A stretch of 15,221 nucleotides of DNA from Anaerolineales bacterium UBA6668 (lineage in GTDB: Bacteria > Chloroflexota > Anaerolineae > Anaerolineales > UBA6668): the NCBI GenBank assembly GCA_002455215.1, contig DKKK01000201.1, forward strand, positions 19,847 to 35,067, in the 5' to 3' direction. Each line of letters begins with the position of its first letter. Within the stretch, counting starts at the first letter, position 1. A model generated the notes under the pieces. It worked only from the letters and a program-made list of their open reading frames with translations, did not search any database and was not told where the DNA came from. A program made the position numbers and the translations under genes. Positions 6,138-13,197 of the stretch are shown here, piece after piece.

Positions 6138-7184
6138 ATGCGCCGCTGGGTACTCTTAATTGGTTTACTGATATTTTCGGCTGGATGTGGACGTTTGGCA
6201 AGCGCTCCAATGACTCAGGTAGTACAAATCCCGACTTTGGCGCCATCTCCCCTGCCAACCGGCACACTCAAACACATCTCGGCGACTTTTCCGCCACTCC
6301 CCAGCCCATCCTTCACGCCCACTCCAGTTCCTACCCGCACTTTTACGCCTACGCCGTCTTGTGTGGAGCAGGCGGGGCGTATCGAAGAAATTGAAGTGTC
6401 TGCCCGCTATCGTACCACTTTTGAAGTGCGCGTCTATTTGCCCCCTTGCTATTCTGAGACTCGCCAAAAGTACCCAACGTTGTATTTGCTTCACGGCATT
6501 GGGCATGATGAGTACAGTTGGAGCGATGAAGTGGGCATTACGTCATTGGCAGATGAACTGATTGCCGCTGGCAAAATTCAGCCGTTGATTATGGTCATGC
6601 CACGTGAGCGCGGTTATGAGAATTTTCCAGAAATGTTTGTGGAAAGTGTAGTGCCCGCTATTGACGAACAGTTTCGCACGCTTGCTGTGCGTAACCAACG
6701 CGCATTGGGGGGGATGTCACGCGGGGCAGGCTGGGCGCTACACATTGGTTTGACCCACCCCGACTTGTTTGGCTCACTGGGCTTGCACAGCTTGGCAATT
6801 TTTATCAAGGATGAAAAGAATATCAGCGCGTGGATGACCGCTGTCCCACCCAGTCAAACTGCCAATTATTATCTGGATATTGGAAGTGAAGACTTTTTGA
6901 CGTTTAGCGCCCAATATTTTGATGAAAAGCTCACCAGTGAAGGTATTGCGCACACTTGGGTCTGGAACGAAGGGGGTGAGCATACGTTTGAGTATTGGGC
7001 AGAACATGCTGAAGCGTATTTGCTTTGGTACTCTGCCCATTTTGGCGTGCAAGCGCCCGTGCCACAAACTCCGACCCCAACTTGGACTGGGCAACCGAGC
7101 GCTACACCTACCCCTACTATCACGCGTAAGCCCCCCACTCAGCCCACCCAAACCCCAACCTTGCCGAGTGGCACTACCGAGTAA
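6138..7184 (+). CDS. Esterase D-type alpha/beta hydrolase lipoprotein
   Basis: A 348-residue secreted hydrolase. Residues 1-17 form a lipoprotein signal (hydrophobic run, then S-A-G-C with lipidated C17), so the enzyme should be anchored on the outer side of the membrane. Residues about 28-75 are a Pro/Thr/Ser linker. Residues about 85-303 are a putative-esterase (PF00756, esterase D/Fes-like) domain: Y-L-L-H-G at 116-120, nucleophile S194 in G-M-S-R-G, an acid near D252 in S-E-D, and catalytic H282 in G-G-E-H-T-F. A second Pro/Thr linker ends the protein (about 305-345) with no domain after it, which is unusual because such linkers normally join domains. Substrate is unknown; carbohydrate esters are common for the family. 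The glycosyltransferase gene starts 6 bp after the stop. Confidence 0.88.
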   Translation: MRRWVLLIGLLIFSAGCGRLASAPMTQVVQIPTLAPSPLPTGTLKHISATFPPLPSPSFTPTPVPTRTFTPTPSCVEQAGRIEEIEVSARYRTTFEVRVYLPPCYSETRQKYPTLYLLHGIGHDEYSWSDEVGITSLADELIAAGKIQPLIMVMPRERGYENFPEMFVESVVPAIDEQFRTLAVRNQRALGGMSRGAGWALHIGLTHPDLFGSLGLHSLAIFIKDEKNISAWMTAVPPSQTANYYLDIGSEDFLTFSAQYFDEKLTSEGIAHTWVWNEGGEHTFEYWAEHAEAYLLWYSAHFGVQAPVPQTPTPTWTGQPSATPTPTITRKPPTQPTQTPTLPSGTTE

Positions 7185-7190
7185 TTGAGT

Positions 7191-8276
7191 ATGGCTAAGC
7201 AGATTACGATATTGCATGATTGGTTAAACCAAGTAGGTGGCGCAGAAGATGTGCTACAAGTTTTGCAATCGCAGTATCCAAACGCCCCAATCTATACTAG
7301 CATGTACTGGCGGGCAGAAATGCCAAATTACTACCAAACGTGGCAAATCCACACCACTTGGATGGATAAATTGCCGGGCATTTACACAAAGCATCGGTTG
7401 TACCTTCCCCTGTATGCTCTCGCATTTAGTGGTTTGCGCTTGCCAGAAAGTGATGTTGTGCTTTCGAATAAAAATGGTTTTTGTATTTTTACCCCCAAAC
7501 CGCAGGGCGCACGGCATATCTGCTACTGCCTTGCGCCATCCCGCTATGTCTATGACCCGCTCGGTTATCTACAAAGAGAACAGAAGTATCAAAAATTCAA
7601 AAATATCTTAATCGCTTGGGCTTGGCTGATGCGCTCACTAGAAGCACGTGCCGCACAAAAGGTGGATACGTTTATTGCCATTTCAAAGGAAATTCAACAG
7701 CGTGTCCGCACCTATTATCGGCGTGAGAGTGAAATTATTTACCCACCAGTGGATGTGGCGCGTTTTCAACCGGTGGATATTGAAGATGTGGCAGATTACT
7801 ATTTGGTGGTTTCGCGCCTGATTTCTTACAAAGCCATTGATTTGGCGGTGCGGGCATGCACTGAGTTGGGTTTGCCATTGAAGGTGGCGGGGAAAGGTGC
7901 GGACTTGGAGCGTCTCAAACAATTGGCGGGACCTACCGTGCAATTTTTGGGCTATGTGCCGGATGAGCAATTGCCAGCATTGATGGCACGCTGTCGGGCG
8001 TTTCTTTTTCCGGGCTTTGAAGATTTTGGCATTACGCCGGTGCAAGCGCTGTCAGCCGGGCGTCCCGTGATTGCCTTTGCCGCAGGGGGCGCAGAGGACT
8101 ATGTCGTGCCGGGTGAGACAGGTGTGCTCTTTGCAGAGCAGAGTGTAGCCAGCCTAAAAAATGCGATACAGGCTTTTTCGCCGGAGTCTTACTCCCCTGC
8201 AAAATTGCGCCAATTTGCGATGCGGTTTGACCGCCAATTATTTTTAGATAACATTCGTCAGCAAGTGGGGTTTTGA
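7191..8276 (+). CDS. GT4-family glycosyltransferase (WbaZ-like)
   Basis: A 361-residue GT-B fold retaining glycosyltransferase, of the type that adds mannose or a related sugar to surface polysaccharides or lipid-linked glycans. The N-terminal acceptor half starts with HDWLNQVGGAED (residues 9-20), typical of the WbaZ-like group, and has C-L-A-P-S-R-Y-V-Y-D near 113-122. The donor half has V-V-S-R-L at 206-210 with the following Y-K (213-214), G-K-G at 234-236, F-P-G-F-E-D-F-G at 273-280, and G-R-P-V-I-A-F at 290-296. The usual E-x7-E signature reads E277-x7-Q285. ATG 7191 is chosen over an in-frame TTG at 7185 because homology begins at once with K-Q-I-T-I-L-H-D. It is 6 bp downstream of the esterase gene and probably in the same operon. 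Confidence 0.92.
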   Translation: MAKQITILHDWLNQVGGAEDVLQVLQSQYPNAPIYTSMYWRAEMPNYYQTWQIHTTWMDKLPGIYTKHRLYLPLYALAFSGLRLPESDVVLSNKNGFCIFTPKPQGARHICYCLAPSRYVYDPLGYLQREQKYQKFKNILIAWAWLMRSLEARAAQKVDTFIAISKEIQQRVRTYYRRESEIIYPPVDVARFQPVDIEDVADYYLVVSRLISYKAIDLAVRACTELGLPLKVAGKGADLERLKQLAGPTVQFLGYVPDEQLPALMARCRAFLFPGFEDFGITPVQALSAGRPVIAFAAGGAEDYVVPGETGVLFAEQSVASLKNAIQAFSPESYSPAKLRQFAMRFDRQLFLDNIRQQVGF

Positions 8277-8307
8277 GTCGGAAATTTATCAAGGACTATT
8301 TTTAATT

Positions 8308-9618
8308 ATGATGAATCCAGTACGATTACTTCGATTAGGTTTGTTCCAACTTGCGGCAGGCGGATTGTCGGTATTGTTTTTGGGCATATTAAACCGTGTG
8401 ATGCGCGTAGAATTAGAATTGCCGCTCTTTACAGTCAGCCTATTGGTGGGCGGCGGGCATTATTTGGGTGCGCTCATTGCCATTCCGTTTGGCTTTGCTT
8501 CCGACCGTAACCCGCTATTGGGTTTGCGCCGCACGCCGTACATTATCATGGGCACTTTGGCAACCTTGTTGGTGTTGTGTGCGTCACCGTTTATGGTGCA
8601 GTGGCTTGCCGCATCTCCCAGTGGGTGGCGTACTTTGCTGGTTTTCGCCTTCTTTTTGCTCGAAGGCATTGGCACTTTTGTGGCAGGCACTGCCTATCTG
8701 GCTTTGGTGGCGGATTTGCATTCGCCCAAAGAACGCGGTTTGGCAACCGGCATTATCTGGACACTGTTGATGGTGGGCATTATCAGCGCTGGCATTGTGT
8801 CTAGCATTGTTTTTAAAACCTACCAATTTGAAAATATGGTGACTCTTTTCACCAGCGCCGCTGGCATTACACTCGTATGCTTGGCAGTCGCACTCTTTCG
8901 CCAAGAGCAACCCTACCGCCAACCGTCCCTGTCCAGTGCGCAAGCGCCCTCCCTGCTGAATGGGCTTAAGAGCATGTGGCAAAGTGGTCAAGCGCGGTTG
9001 TTTGCCATCTTTTTGACCGTCAGTATGTTTAGCTACTTTATGCAAGATGTCATTTTGGAGCCCTTTGGCGGTGATGTATTTGCTATGAACACCAGTCAAA
9101 CCACCCGTTTCAATACCTACATGGGTACGGGAGTAATTATCGCCATGTTGCTCGGTGGTGGGCTACTCATTCCGTGGCTGGGCAAACCCAAAGTGACCAT
9201 TGTGGGTTGTTGGCTGATGGTGGCAGGCTTTTTGGGGCTGGCTGGGGCGAGCTTTGGGCAAGTCGGCACTGCCATTCCAGCCATTATCTCGCTGATTGGC
9301 TTGGGCGCAGGATTTTTTACAGTTGGCGGTGTAGCCATGATGATGGATATGACCGCCGTAGAATATACCGGGCTATTTATTGGGGTGTGGACTGTAATTC
9401 AAGCCATTGCCAAAGGTCCGGCTTCGCTCGCGGGCGGATTACTTCACGATAGTTTTGTCGCACTGGGTGCGAACAGTGCGGGCGCATATGCGGGTGTGTT
9501 TATAATTGAAGCGCTGGGCTTACTCACTGCCATCTTTGTCCTGCAAAGAGTGGCTACTGATAATTTCCGCCAAGAAGTTGCGCCATTTGGTGAATTGGCG
9601 GCAGATTCAATGAACTAG
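8308..9618 (+). CDS. BCD-family major facilitator (PucC/LhaA-like)
   Basis: A 436-residue membrane protein with about 12 hydrophobic helices. Signatures of the bacteriochlorophyll-delivery branch of the MFS are clear: L-N-R-V-M-R-V-E-L at 28-36, S-D-R-N-P-L-L-G-L-R-R-T-P-Y-I at 65-79, and A-D-L-H-S-P-K-E-R-G-L-A-T-G-I-I-W at 135-151. In purple bacteria PucC and LhaA help assemble light-harvesting complexes, and cyanobacteria carry relatives. The role in this organism is unknown because no photosynthesis gene is present in the window. An AAGGA at 8291-8295 is rather far (12 nt) from ATG 8308. The gene sits 31 bp after the glycosyltransferase and 8 bp before the SURF1 gene. A general transporter role cannot be excluded. 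Confidence 0.87.
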   Translation: MMNPVRLLRLGLFQLAAGGLSVLFLGILNRVMRVELELPLFTVSLLVGGGHYLGALIAIPFGFASDRNPLLGLRRTPYIIMGTLATLLVLCASPFMVQWLAASPSGWRTLLVFAFFLLEGIGTFVAGTAYLALVADLHSPKERGLATGIIWTLLMVGIISAGIVSSIVFKTYQFENMVTLFTSAAGITLVCLAVALFRQEQPYRQPSLSSAQAPSLLNGLKSMWQSGQARLFAIFLTVSMFSYFMQDVILEPFGGDVFAMNTSQTTRFNTYMGTGVIIAMLLGGGLLIPWLGKPKVTIVGCWLMVAGFLGLAGASFGQVGTAIPAIISLIGLGAGFFTVGGVAMMMDMTAVEYTGLFIGVWTVIQAIAKGPASLAGGLLHDSFVALGANSAGAYAGVFIIEALGLLTAIFVLQRVATDNFRQEVAPFGELAADSMN

Positions 9619-9626
9619 TAACGGTT

Positions 9627-10337
9627 ATGAAACCAACAACCAAATTTATTTTCCTAACCATTTCGGCAATATTTATCACCTTGTTTTGCTACCTTGGCGT
9701 GTGGCAATTGCGCCGTCATGCTGAGCGACAAGCCCAAATTTTGCACATCTCTGCGCGATTGAGCCAACCTGCCGTGCCATTTGAGAATCAGCCCAACTTA
9801 CAAAAGTATGATTTGGTGGAAGTGGTAGGGCAATATCTCCCTGAGAAAGCCCTGCTGTGGAGTAGCCAAAGTCGCAATGAAGTACCGGGTACACACCTGC
9901 TTGTGCCTTTTCGTCTGTCCACGCCGGATGGATCAATCTTTTTGGTAGATGTGGGTTGGGTTCCCATTCAGGTGGATGGGATTACGCGCCCTGCTGAACT
10001 CGTACCCAGTGGCGAAGTGCAACTACAAGCACGCCTGCTAACTGGGCGTGCCAACGGTGGCTGGTTGGCTTTGCCGCCCCCCCCTACCAATACCCCACTT
10101 GACAGTTACCGCTGGCAAGTGATAGATTTGACAGCAATATCAGAATATAGCGGTTTAAAACTGCGCACTGATTATTATTTAGAACGTGTTCCTGCAGAAG
10201 GTAAACAGGCTGAATTACCGGCCTTCCAAAGTGTGATAACGCTGGACGAAGGGAATCATCTGCTCTACGCTGTGCAGTGGTTCTTGTTTGCGTTCACATC
10301 TTTGGTCGGTGCGATTGTTTTTGCACGAAGAAGGTAA
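9627..10337 (+). CDS. SURF1 family cytochrome oxidase assembly protein
   Basis: A 236-residue protein that helps insert heme a into cytochrome c oxidase subunit I. It has the family layout: an N-terminal helix (about 6-25), a soluble outside domain and a C-terminal helix (about 212-232). Motifs seen are L-G-V-W-Q-L-R-R at 23-30, D-V-G-W-V-P at 108-113 and H-L-L-Y-A-V-Q-W-F-L-F-A at 211-222, with the conserved histidine at 211. A run of eight C at 10077-10084 encodes consecutive prolines and does not break the frame. The gene implies an aa3-type oxidase elsewhere in the genome. It is 8 bp after the MFS gene, and its last codons carry the ribosome-binding site of the kinase gene. Confidence 0.92.
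   Translation: MKPTTKFIFLTISAIFITLFCYLGVWQLRRHAERQAQILHISARLSQPAVPFENQPNLQKYDLVEVVGQYLPEKALLWSSQSRNEVPGTHLLVPFRLSTPDGSIFLVDVGWVPIQVDGITRPAELVPSGEVQLQARLLTGRANGGWLALPPPPTNTPLDSYRWQVIDLTAISEYSGLKLRTDYYLERVPAEGKQAELPAFQSVITLDEGNHLLYAVQWFLFAFTSLVGAIVFARRR
10327..10334 (+). promoter_or_regulatory. Shine-Dalgarno for the GAF kinase gene
   Basis: GAAGAAGG ends 8 nt before ATG 10343 and lies in the last two arginine codons of the SURF1 gene. It is one of the few clear Shine-Dalgarno sequences in the window. It decides the start at 10343 rather than an upstream in-frame codon at 10277, which would add 22 residues inside the SURF1 gene. Confidence 0.7.
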
Positions 10338-10342
10338 GTTTT

Positions 10343-11506
10343 ATGCCCGACTTGTCAAATCCACCATTTGAAGTGGCGAATAATATAGAACGGAATCAGT
10401 TGTTGGCATTACACCAAGCCACTGTAACTGTAGCAAGTGAACTAAATTTGGAACGTGCGTTACAAGTCATTGTAGATACCGCCCGTGAACTTGCTGGCGC
10501 GGAATACGCCGCATTGGGAGTGCCTGGTCCGGATGGGCATTTAGAAGAATTTGTTTACAGCGGGATGGAAAAAAGCGCGGCACGTCAGATTGCCCACCCG
10601 CCGCGCGGGTTGGGTTTGTTGGGGGCGTTGCTCAATAGCAAAGTTTCTATTCGCCTGTCGGACTTGACACAACACGAAAAATCTTCGGGCTTTCCGGCAG
10701 GGCATCCGCCGATGAAAAGCTTTTTGGGAGTTCCGATTTTGGCGGGCGACCAAAATTTGGGTACCTTTTACTTGACCAACAAGCAATCCGCCACCGATTT
10801 TAGTGAGAGTGACGAGCAATTGATTCAGTTGTTTGCTCATCACGCGTCTATCGCAATCCAAAATGCTCGTTTATACAAGCAGGTTTCACGTTTGGCGATT
10901 CAGACTGAGCGAGAACGGATTGGCATGGATTTGCACGATGGCATTATTCAATCTATTTATGCGGTAGGCTTGACCCTAGAAAGCGCAAAGTTTGCCATTT
11001 GTGATGACCAGCCGGATTTACAACAGCTTTTGGATGTTGCGATTAATGCACTCAACCAAACCAATGAAGATATCCGCAGTTTTATCAGCGAATTGCGCCC
11101 GCATCGTTTTCATGGGAATTTGCAAGAGAGCATCCTACGCTTGGCAGAAGAGTTCTCGAACAACACCAAAATTCGCATCTTGGTGGAAATTGCGCCGCAT
11201 GTGCAGGAAACGCTCTCGCCTTCCGCGGCTCGTGCTGTGTTTCTCACTTGCCAAGAAGCGCTCTCCAATATCACGCGTCACGCACAAGCCAACAATGCTA
11301 TTGTAAAACTGCGCCCCAGCGCGGATGGAATCCAGCTAACCATCTCTGACAACGGGCGTGGTTTTAATCACAGTGGACGTTTGGGCGGGCGTGGTTTGGG
11401 ATTGCGCAATATGCTAACCCGCGCCGAACAATTAGGCGGTTCGTTTACCGTATTTTCACAAGCTGGGGTGGGTACCACCTTAGAAGTGAATTTGCCGCTA
11501 GGCTAA
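10343..11506 (+). CDS. GAF-domain sensor histidine kinase (HisKA_3, NarL-partner type)
   Basis: A 387-residue soluble kinase. Residues about 30-178 form a GAF domain (E-L-A-G-A-E-Y-A-A-L-G-V near 49-60, then S-F-L-G-V-P-I at 126-132), which senses a small ligand, redox state or gas. Residues about 187-255 are the dimerisation/phospho-acceptor domain with E-R-I-G-M-D-L-H-D-G-I-I-Q and phospho-histidine H198. Residues about 290-386 are the ATPase: N-box E305/N309, D-N-G-R-G at 336-340, G-R-G-L-G-L at 349-354. No membrane segment is present. HisKA_3 kinases normally phosphorylate LuxR/NarL-type regulators; none is adjacent, and the OmpR-type regulator 3 kb away is of the wrong class, so the partner is not in view. 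The gene abuts the convergent CBS gene with no base between the stop codons. Its link to oxidase assembly is inferred from position only. Confidence 0.93.
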   Translation: MPDLSNPPFEVANNIERNQLLALHQATVTVASELNLERALQVIVDTARELAGAEYAALGVPGPDGHLEEFVYSGMEKSAARQIAHPPRGLGLLGALLNSKVSIRLSDLTQHEKSSGFPAGHPPMKSFLGVPILAGDQNLGTFYLTNKQSATDFSESDEQLIQLFAHHASIAIQNARLYKQVSRLAIQTERERIGMDLHDGIIQSIYAVGLTLESAKFAICDDQPDLQQLLDVAINALNQTNEDIRSFISELRPHRFHGNLQESILRLAEEFSNNTKIRILVEIAPHVQETLSPSAARAVFLTCQEALSNITRHAQANNAIVKLRPSADGIQLTISDNGRGFNHSGRLGGRGLGLRNMLTRAEQLGGSFTVFSQAGVGTTLEVNLPLG

Positions 11507-11920
11507 CTAAGTTCCGAAGCCGGCTCCAGCCATATAGCGCATCAGGTCGGTGACTGTAATAATGCCCACCAAAATGCCACCTTGTACAACCGGCAACGCC
11601 CCGAATTTATGCGCCGCTAAAATCTCTGCCGCTTTGTAAACGGGCGTATCGGGGGTAACGATGACAGGGTTGGGGGTCATACATCTTTCTGCCGTAATTT
11701 CGTCAATCAGTTTGTTGGCATCGTTGTTGCTTGTCAGCAAAGGCGATTGAAATGCTAGGCGGATATCGCGGTCCGTTACAATACCAATCACTTCATTCTG
11801 TTCCAAGACCGGCACTTGCCGAATGGTGTGGACTTGCATTAAACGCAAAATCTCTCGCAGTGAAGTAGTCGCACTCACTGTTATGGGGTAATGGGACATA
11901 ATGTCGCGTACAGCCAGCAT
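11507..11920 (-). CDS. Two-CBS-domain protein
   Basis: A 137-residue protein consisting of a single Bateman module. CBS 1 covers about residues 3-60 (V-R-D-I-M-S at the start, then V-I-G-I-V-T-D-R-D-I) and CBS 2 about 77-133 (C-M-T-P-N-P at the start, then L-V-G-I-I-T-V-T-D-L-M). Such pairs bind adenosine nucleotides or related ligands, and stand-alone ones act as sensors for other proteins. The D-R-D and T-D-L turns that often contact the ligand are present. No enzymatic or membrane domain is attached, so the effector is unknown. It could bind AMP, ATP or, given cdaA in the window, a cyclic dinucleotide, but nothing in the sequence shows this. Transcription runs toward the kinase gene; the upstream region is shared with the divergent GNAT-like gene. 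Confidence 0.9.
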   Translation of the reverse strand: MLAVRDIMSHYPITVSATTSLREILRLMQVHTIRQVPVLEQNEVIGIVTDRDIRLAFQSPLLTSNNDANKLIDEITAERCMTPNPVIVTPDTPVYKAAEILAAHKFGALPVVQGGILVGIITVTDLMRYMAGAGFGT

Positions 11921-12006
11921 GGTTTTCTCAAGTCAATTCGGTTCAAATCATAAGACGCCAATCAGCCCCTTACGCTAAAAAATATTATCTACTATACATT
12001 TTTAGC

Positions 12007-12012
12007 AAGGAG
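12007..12012 (+). promoter_or_regulatory. Strong Shine-Dalgarno placed before a GTG-TAA start-stop
   Basis: AAGGAG at 12007-12012 is followed 8 nt later by GTG TAA (12021-12026), a start codon directly followed by a stop. The first start codon in the frame of the downstream gene is TTG 12028, 15 nt away, and the likelier ATG is at 12064. The site may be a chance match or a minimal upstream frame. Confidence 0.3.
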
Positions 12013-12028
12013 TATTCAAAGTGTAATT

Positions 12029-12049
12029 TGTCACTAAATTGGTGTGACA
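12029..12049. promoter_or_regulatory. Perfect inverted repeat in the leader of the GNAT-like gene
   Basis: TGTCAC (12029-12034) and GTGACA (12044-12049) are exact inverse complements separated by 9 nt. The element lies just upstream of AGGA (12049-12052) and ATG 12064. It could be a small RNA hairpin affecting translation or a dimeric operator; nothing more can be concluded. Confidence 0.35.
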
Positions 12050-12063
12050 GGAAAAGTTTTCCA

Positions 12064-13197
12064 ATGCAACTGTTTTTCTCTCATCAGTGGGCAAGCATTC
12101 CGTGGGCTCAAACAGCAGATGGAATGTATGCGGCAAATTACCTAAATCCGATCCTGCAACATGGGGCAAAACTCTATGTGAAAAATGCCTATGCCCAACT
12201 GGGCGTAGCGCAACACGAGCAGTGGGTGTTACCATTCACCGTTTCGGAGTGGCATCCAGATAACAGTTACGTGTGTTCTCCTTACAGCCATTATGTGAGT
12301 TATGCCGTAGAAGAATTCCGCGAGCTACAGAATCCGCCACTCGAAGCGGCTTTACGGTTGGTGTTCCGCCCTTTGGGGGGGTATTTGCGTTACTCTTTAT
12401 TTGACCACGTGGTGTATGTCAACAATTGGCTGTTGTCCACCAACCTTTACCCAGACTTGCCCGCGCACTCTGCCTGCCAATTGATGAGCGTGCTTGCAGA
12501 GCAATTTCCCGACCGCGCCATTGTCTTTCGCTCGCTAGATGCACACACCAACGCGCTACTCTGCCAAGCTTTGCAAGCTCACGGCGCACAATTGACCCTG
12601 AGTCGGAGCGTGTGGTTTCAGCATGTGACGCACCCGCAGGTGCAGGCTCGCCGCGATTTTAAGAACGATTTGCGGGTGATGCGCAACAGCCCATATCAGT
12701 TGGTGCGGGCAAACGAACTCAATTTGACCCACATTCCCCGCATTTTGGCGCTGTATGAACAGCTGTATTTGGAAAAATATTCACACTTCAACCCGCAATT
12801 TACGCCAGCATTCGTACAACAAGCACTAGAAAAAGGCATTTTACAAGTGTCTGCTTTTGCACAGAATGGGGAATTGGATGCCGTGATGGGCTTTTTCTCC
12901 CGGCGCGGGTTAAGCACTGCCCCACTATTTGGCTATGACCTATCCAAGCCGAAGCAAAGCGGGCTGTATCGCATGTTGACCGCGCAAATGTCGCTGGATG
13001 TACTGGCGCAAGGGGGAACGGCACATTTTAGCGCAGGGGTAGGCGCTTTTAAGCGGCAACGCGGCGCAGTGCAAGCGATGGAGTACAATGCAGTCTATAC
13101 CCGCCACCTGCCAGTTGCCCGCCGCCGCCCGTGGGCATTGCTGAACACGCTGGTTGCCCGCATTGTTGAACCGCTAATTTTACGGCGTGGTTTGTAG
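12064..13197 (+). CDS. Uncharacterised GNAT/FemAB-like N-acyltransferase
   Basis: A 377-residue soluble protein that I cannot assign to a named enzyme. The first 130 residues contain H-Y-V-S-Y-A-V-E-E-F-R-E-L (76-88) and D-H-V-V-Y-V-N-N-W-L-L-S-T-N-L-Y-P (114-130). The middle has F-R-S-L-D-A-H-T-N-A-L-L (155-166), then R-R-D-F-K-N-D-L-R-V-M-R (196-207). The C-terminal half (about 225-350) has the look of an acyl-CoA N-acyltransferase fold: Y-E-Q-L-Y-L-E-K-Y, a strand-turn-strand with D-A-V-M-G-F-F, F-G-Y-D, and F-S-A-G-V-G-A-F-K-R-Q-R-G near 322-334. This resembles FemAB/GNAT-type enzymes that acylate amines. ATG 12064 is preferred over in-frame TTG 12028 because AGGA precedes it and the 12 extra residues look random. 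The 3' end overlaps the convergent VOC gene by 18 bp. Confidence 0.72.
   Translation: MQLFFSHQWASIPWAQTADGMYAANYLNPILQHGAKLYVKNAYAQLGVAQHEQWVLPFTVSEWHPDNSYVCSPYSHYVSYAVEEFRELQNPPLEAALRLVFRPLGGYLRYSLFDHVVYVNNWLLSTNLYPDLPAHSACQLMSVLAEQFPDRAIVFRSLDAHTNALLCQALQAHGAQLTLSRSVWFQHVTHPQVQARRDFKNDLRVMRNSPYQLVRANELNLTHIPRILALYEQLYLEKYSHFNPQFTPAFVQQALEKGILQVSAFAQNGELDAVMGFFSRRGLSTAPLFGYDLSKPKQSGLYRMLTAQMSLDVLAQGGTAHFSAGVGAFKRQRGAVQAMEYNAVYTRHLPVARRRPWALLNTLVARIVEPLILRRGL

Noticed and set aside
8584..9099. 171-residue antisense frame inside the MFS gene
   Set aside because: His/Gln/Lys-rich product typical of the reverse strand of membrane-protein codons; no motif.
10077..10084. Run of eight C in the SURF1 gene as a possible frameshift site
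   Set aside because: Motifs before (DVGWVP) and after (HLLYAVQWFLFA) the run are in the same frame, so the gene is intact as given.
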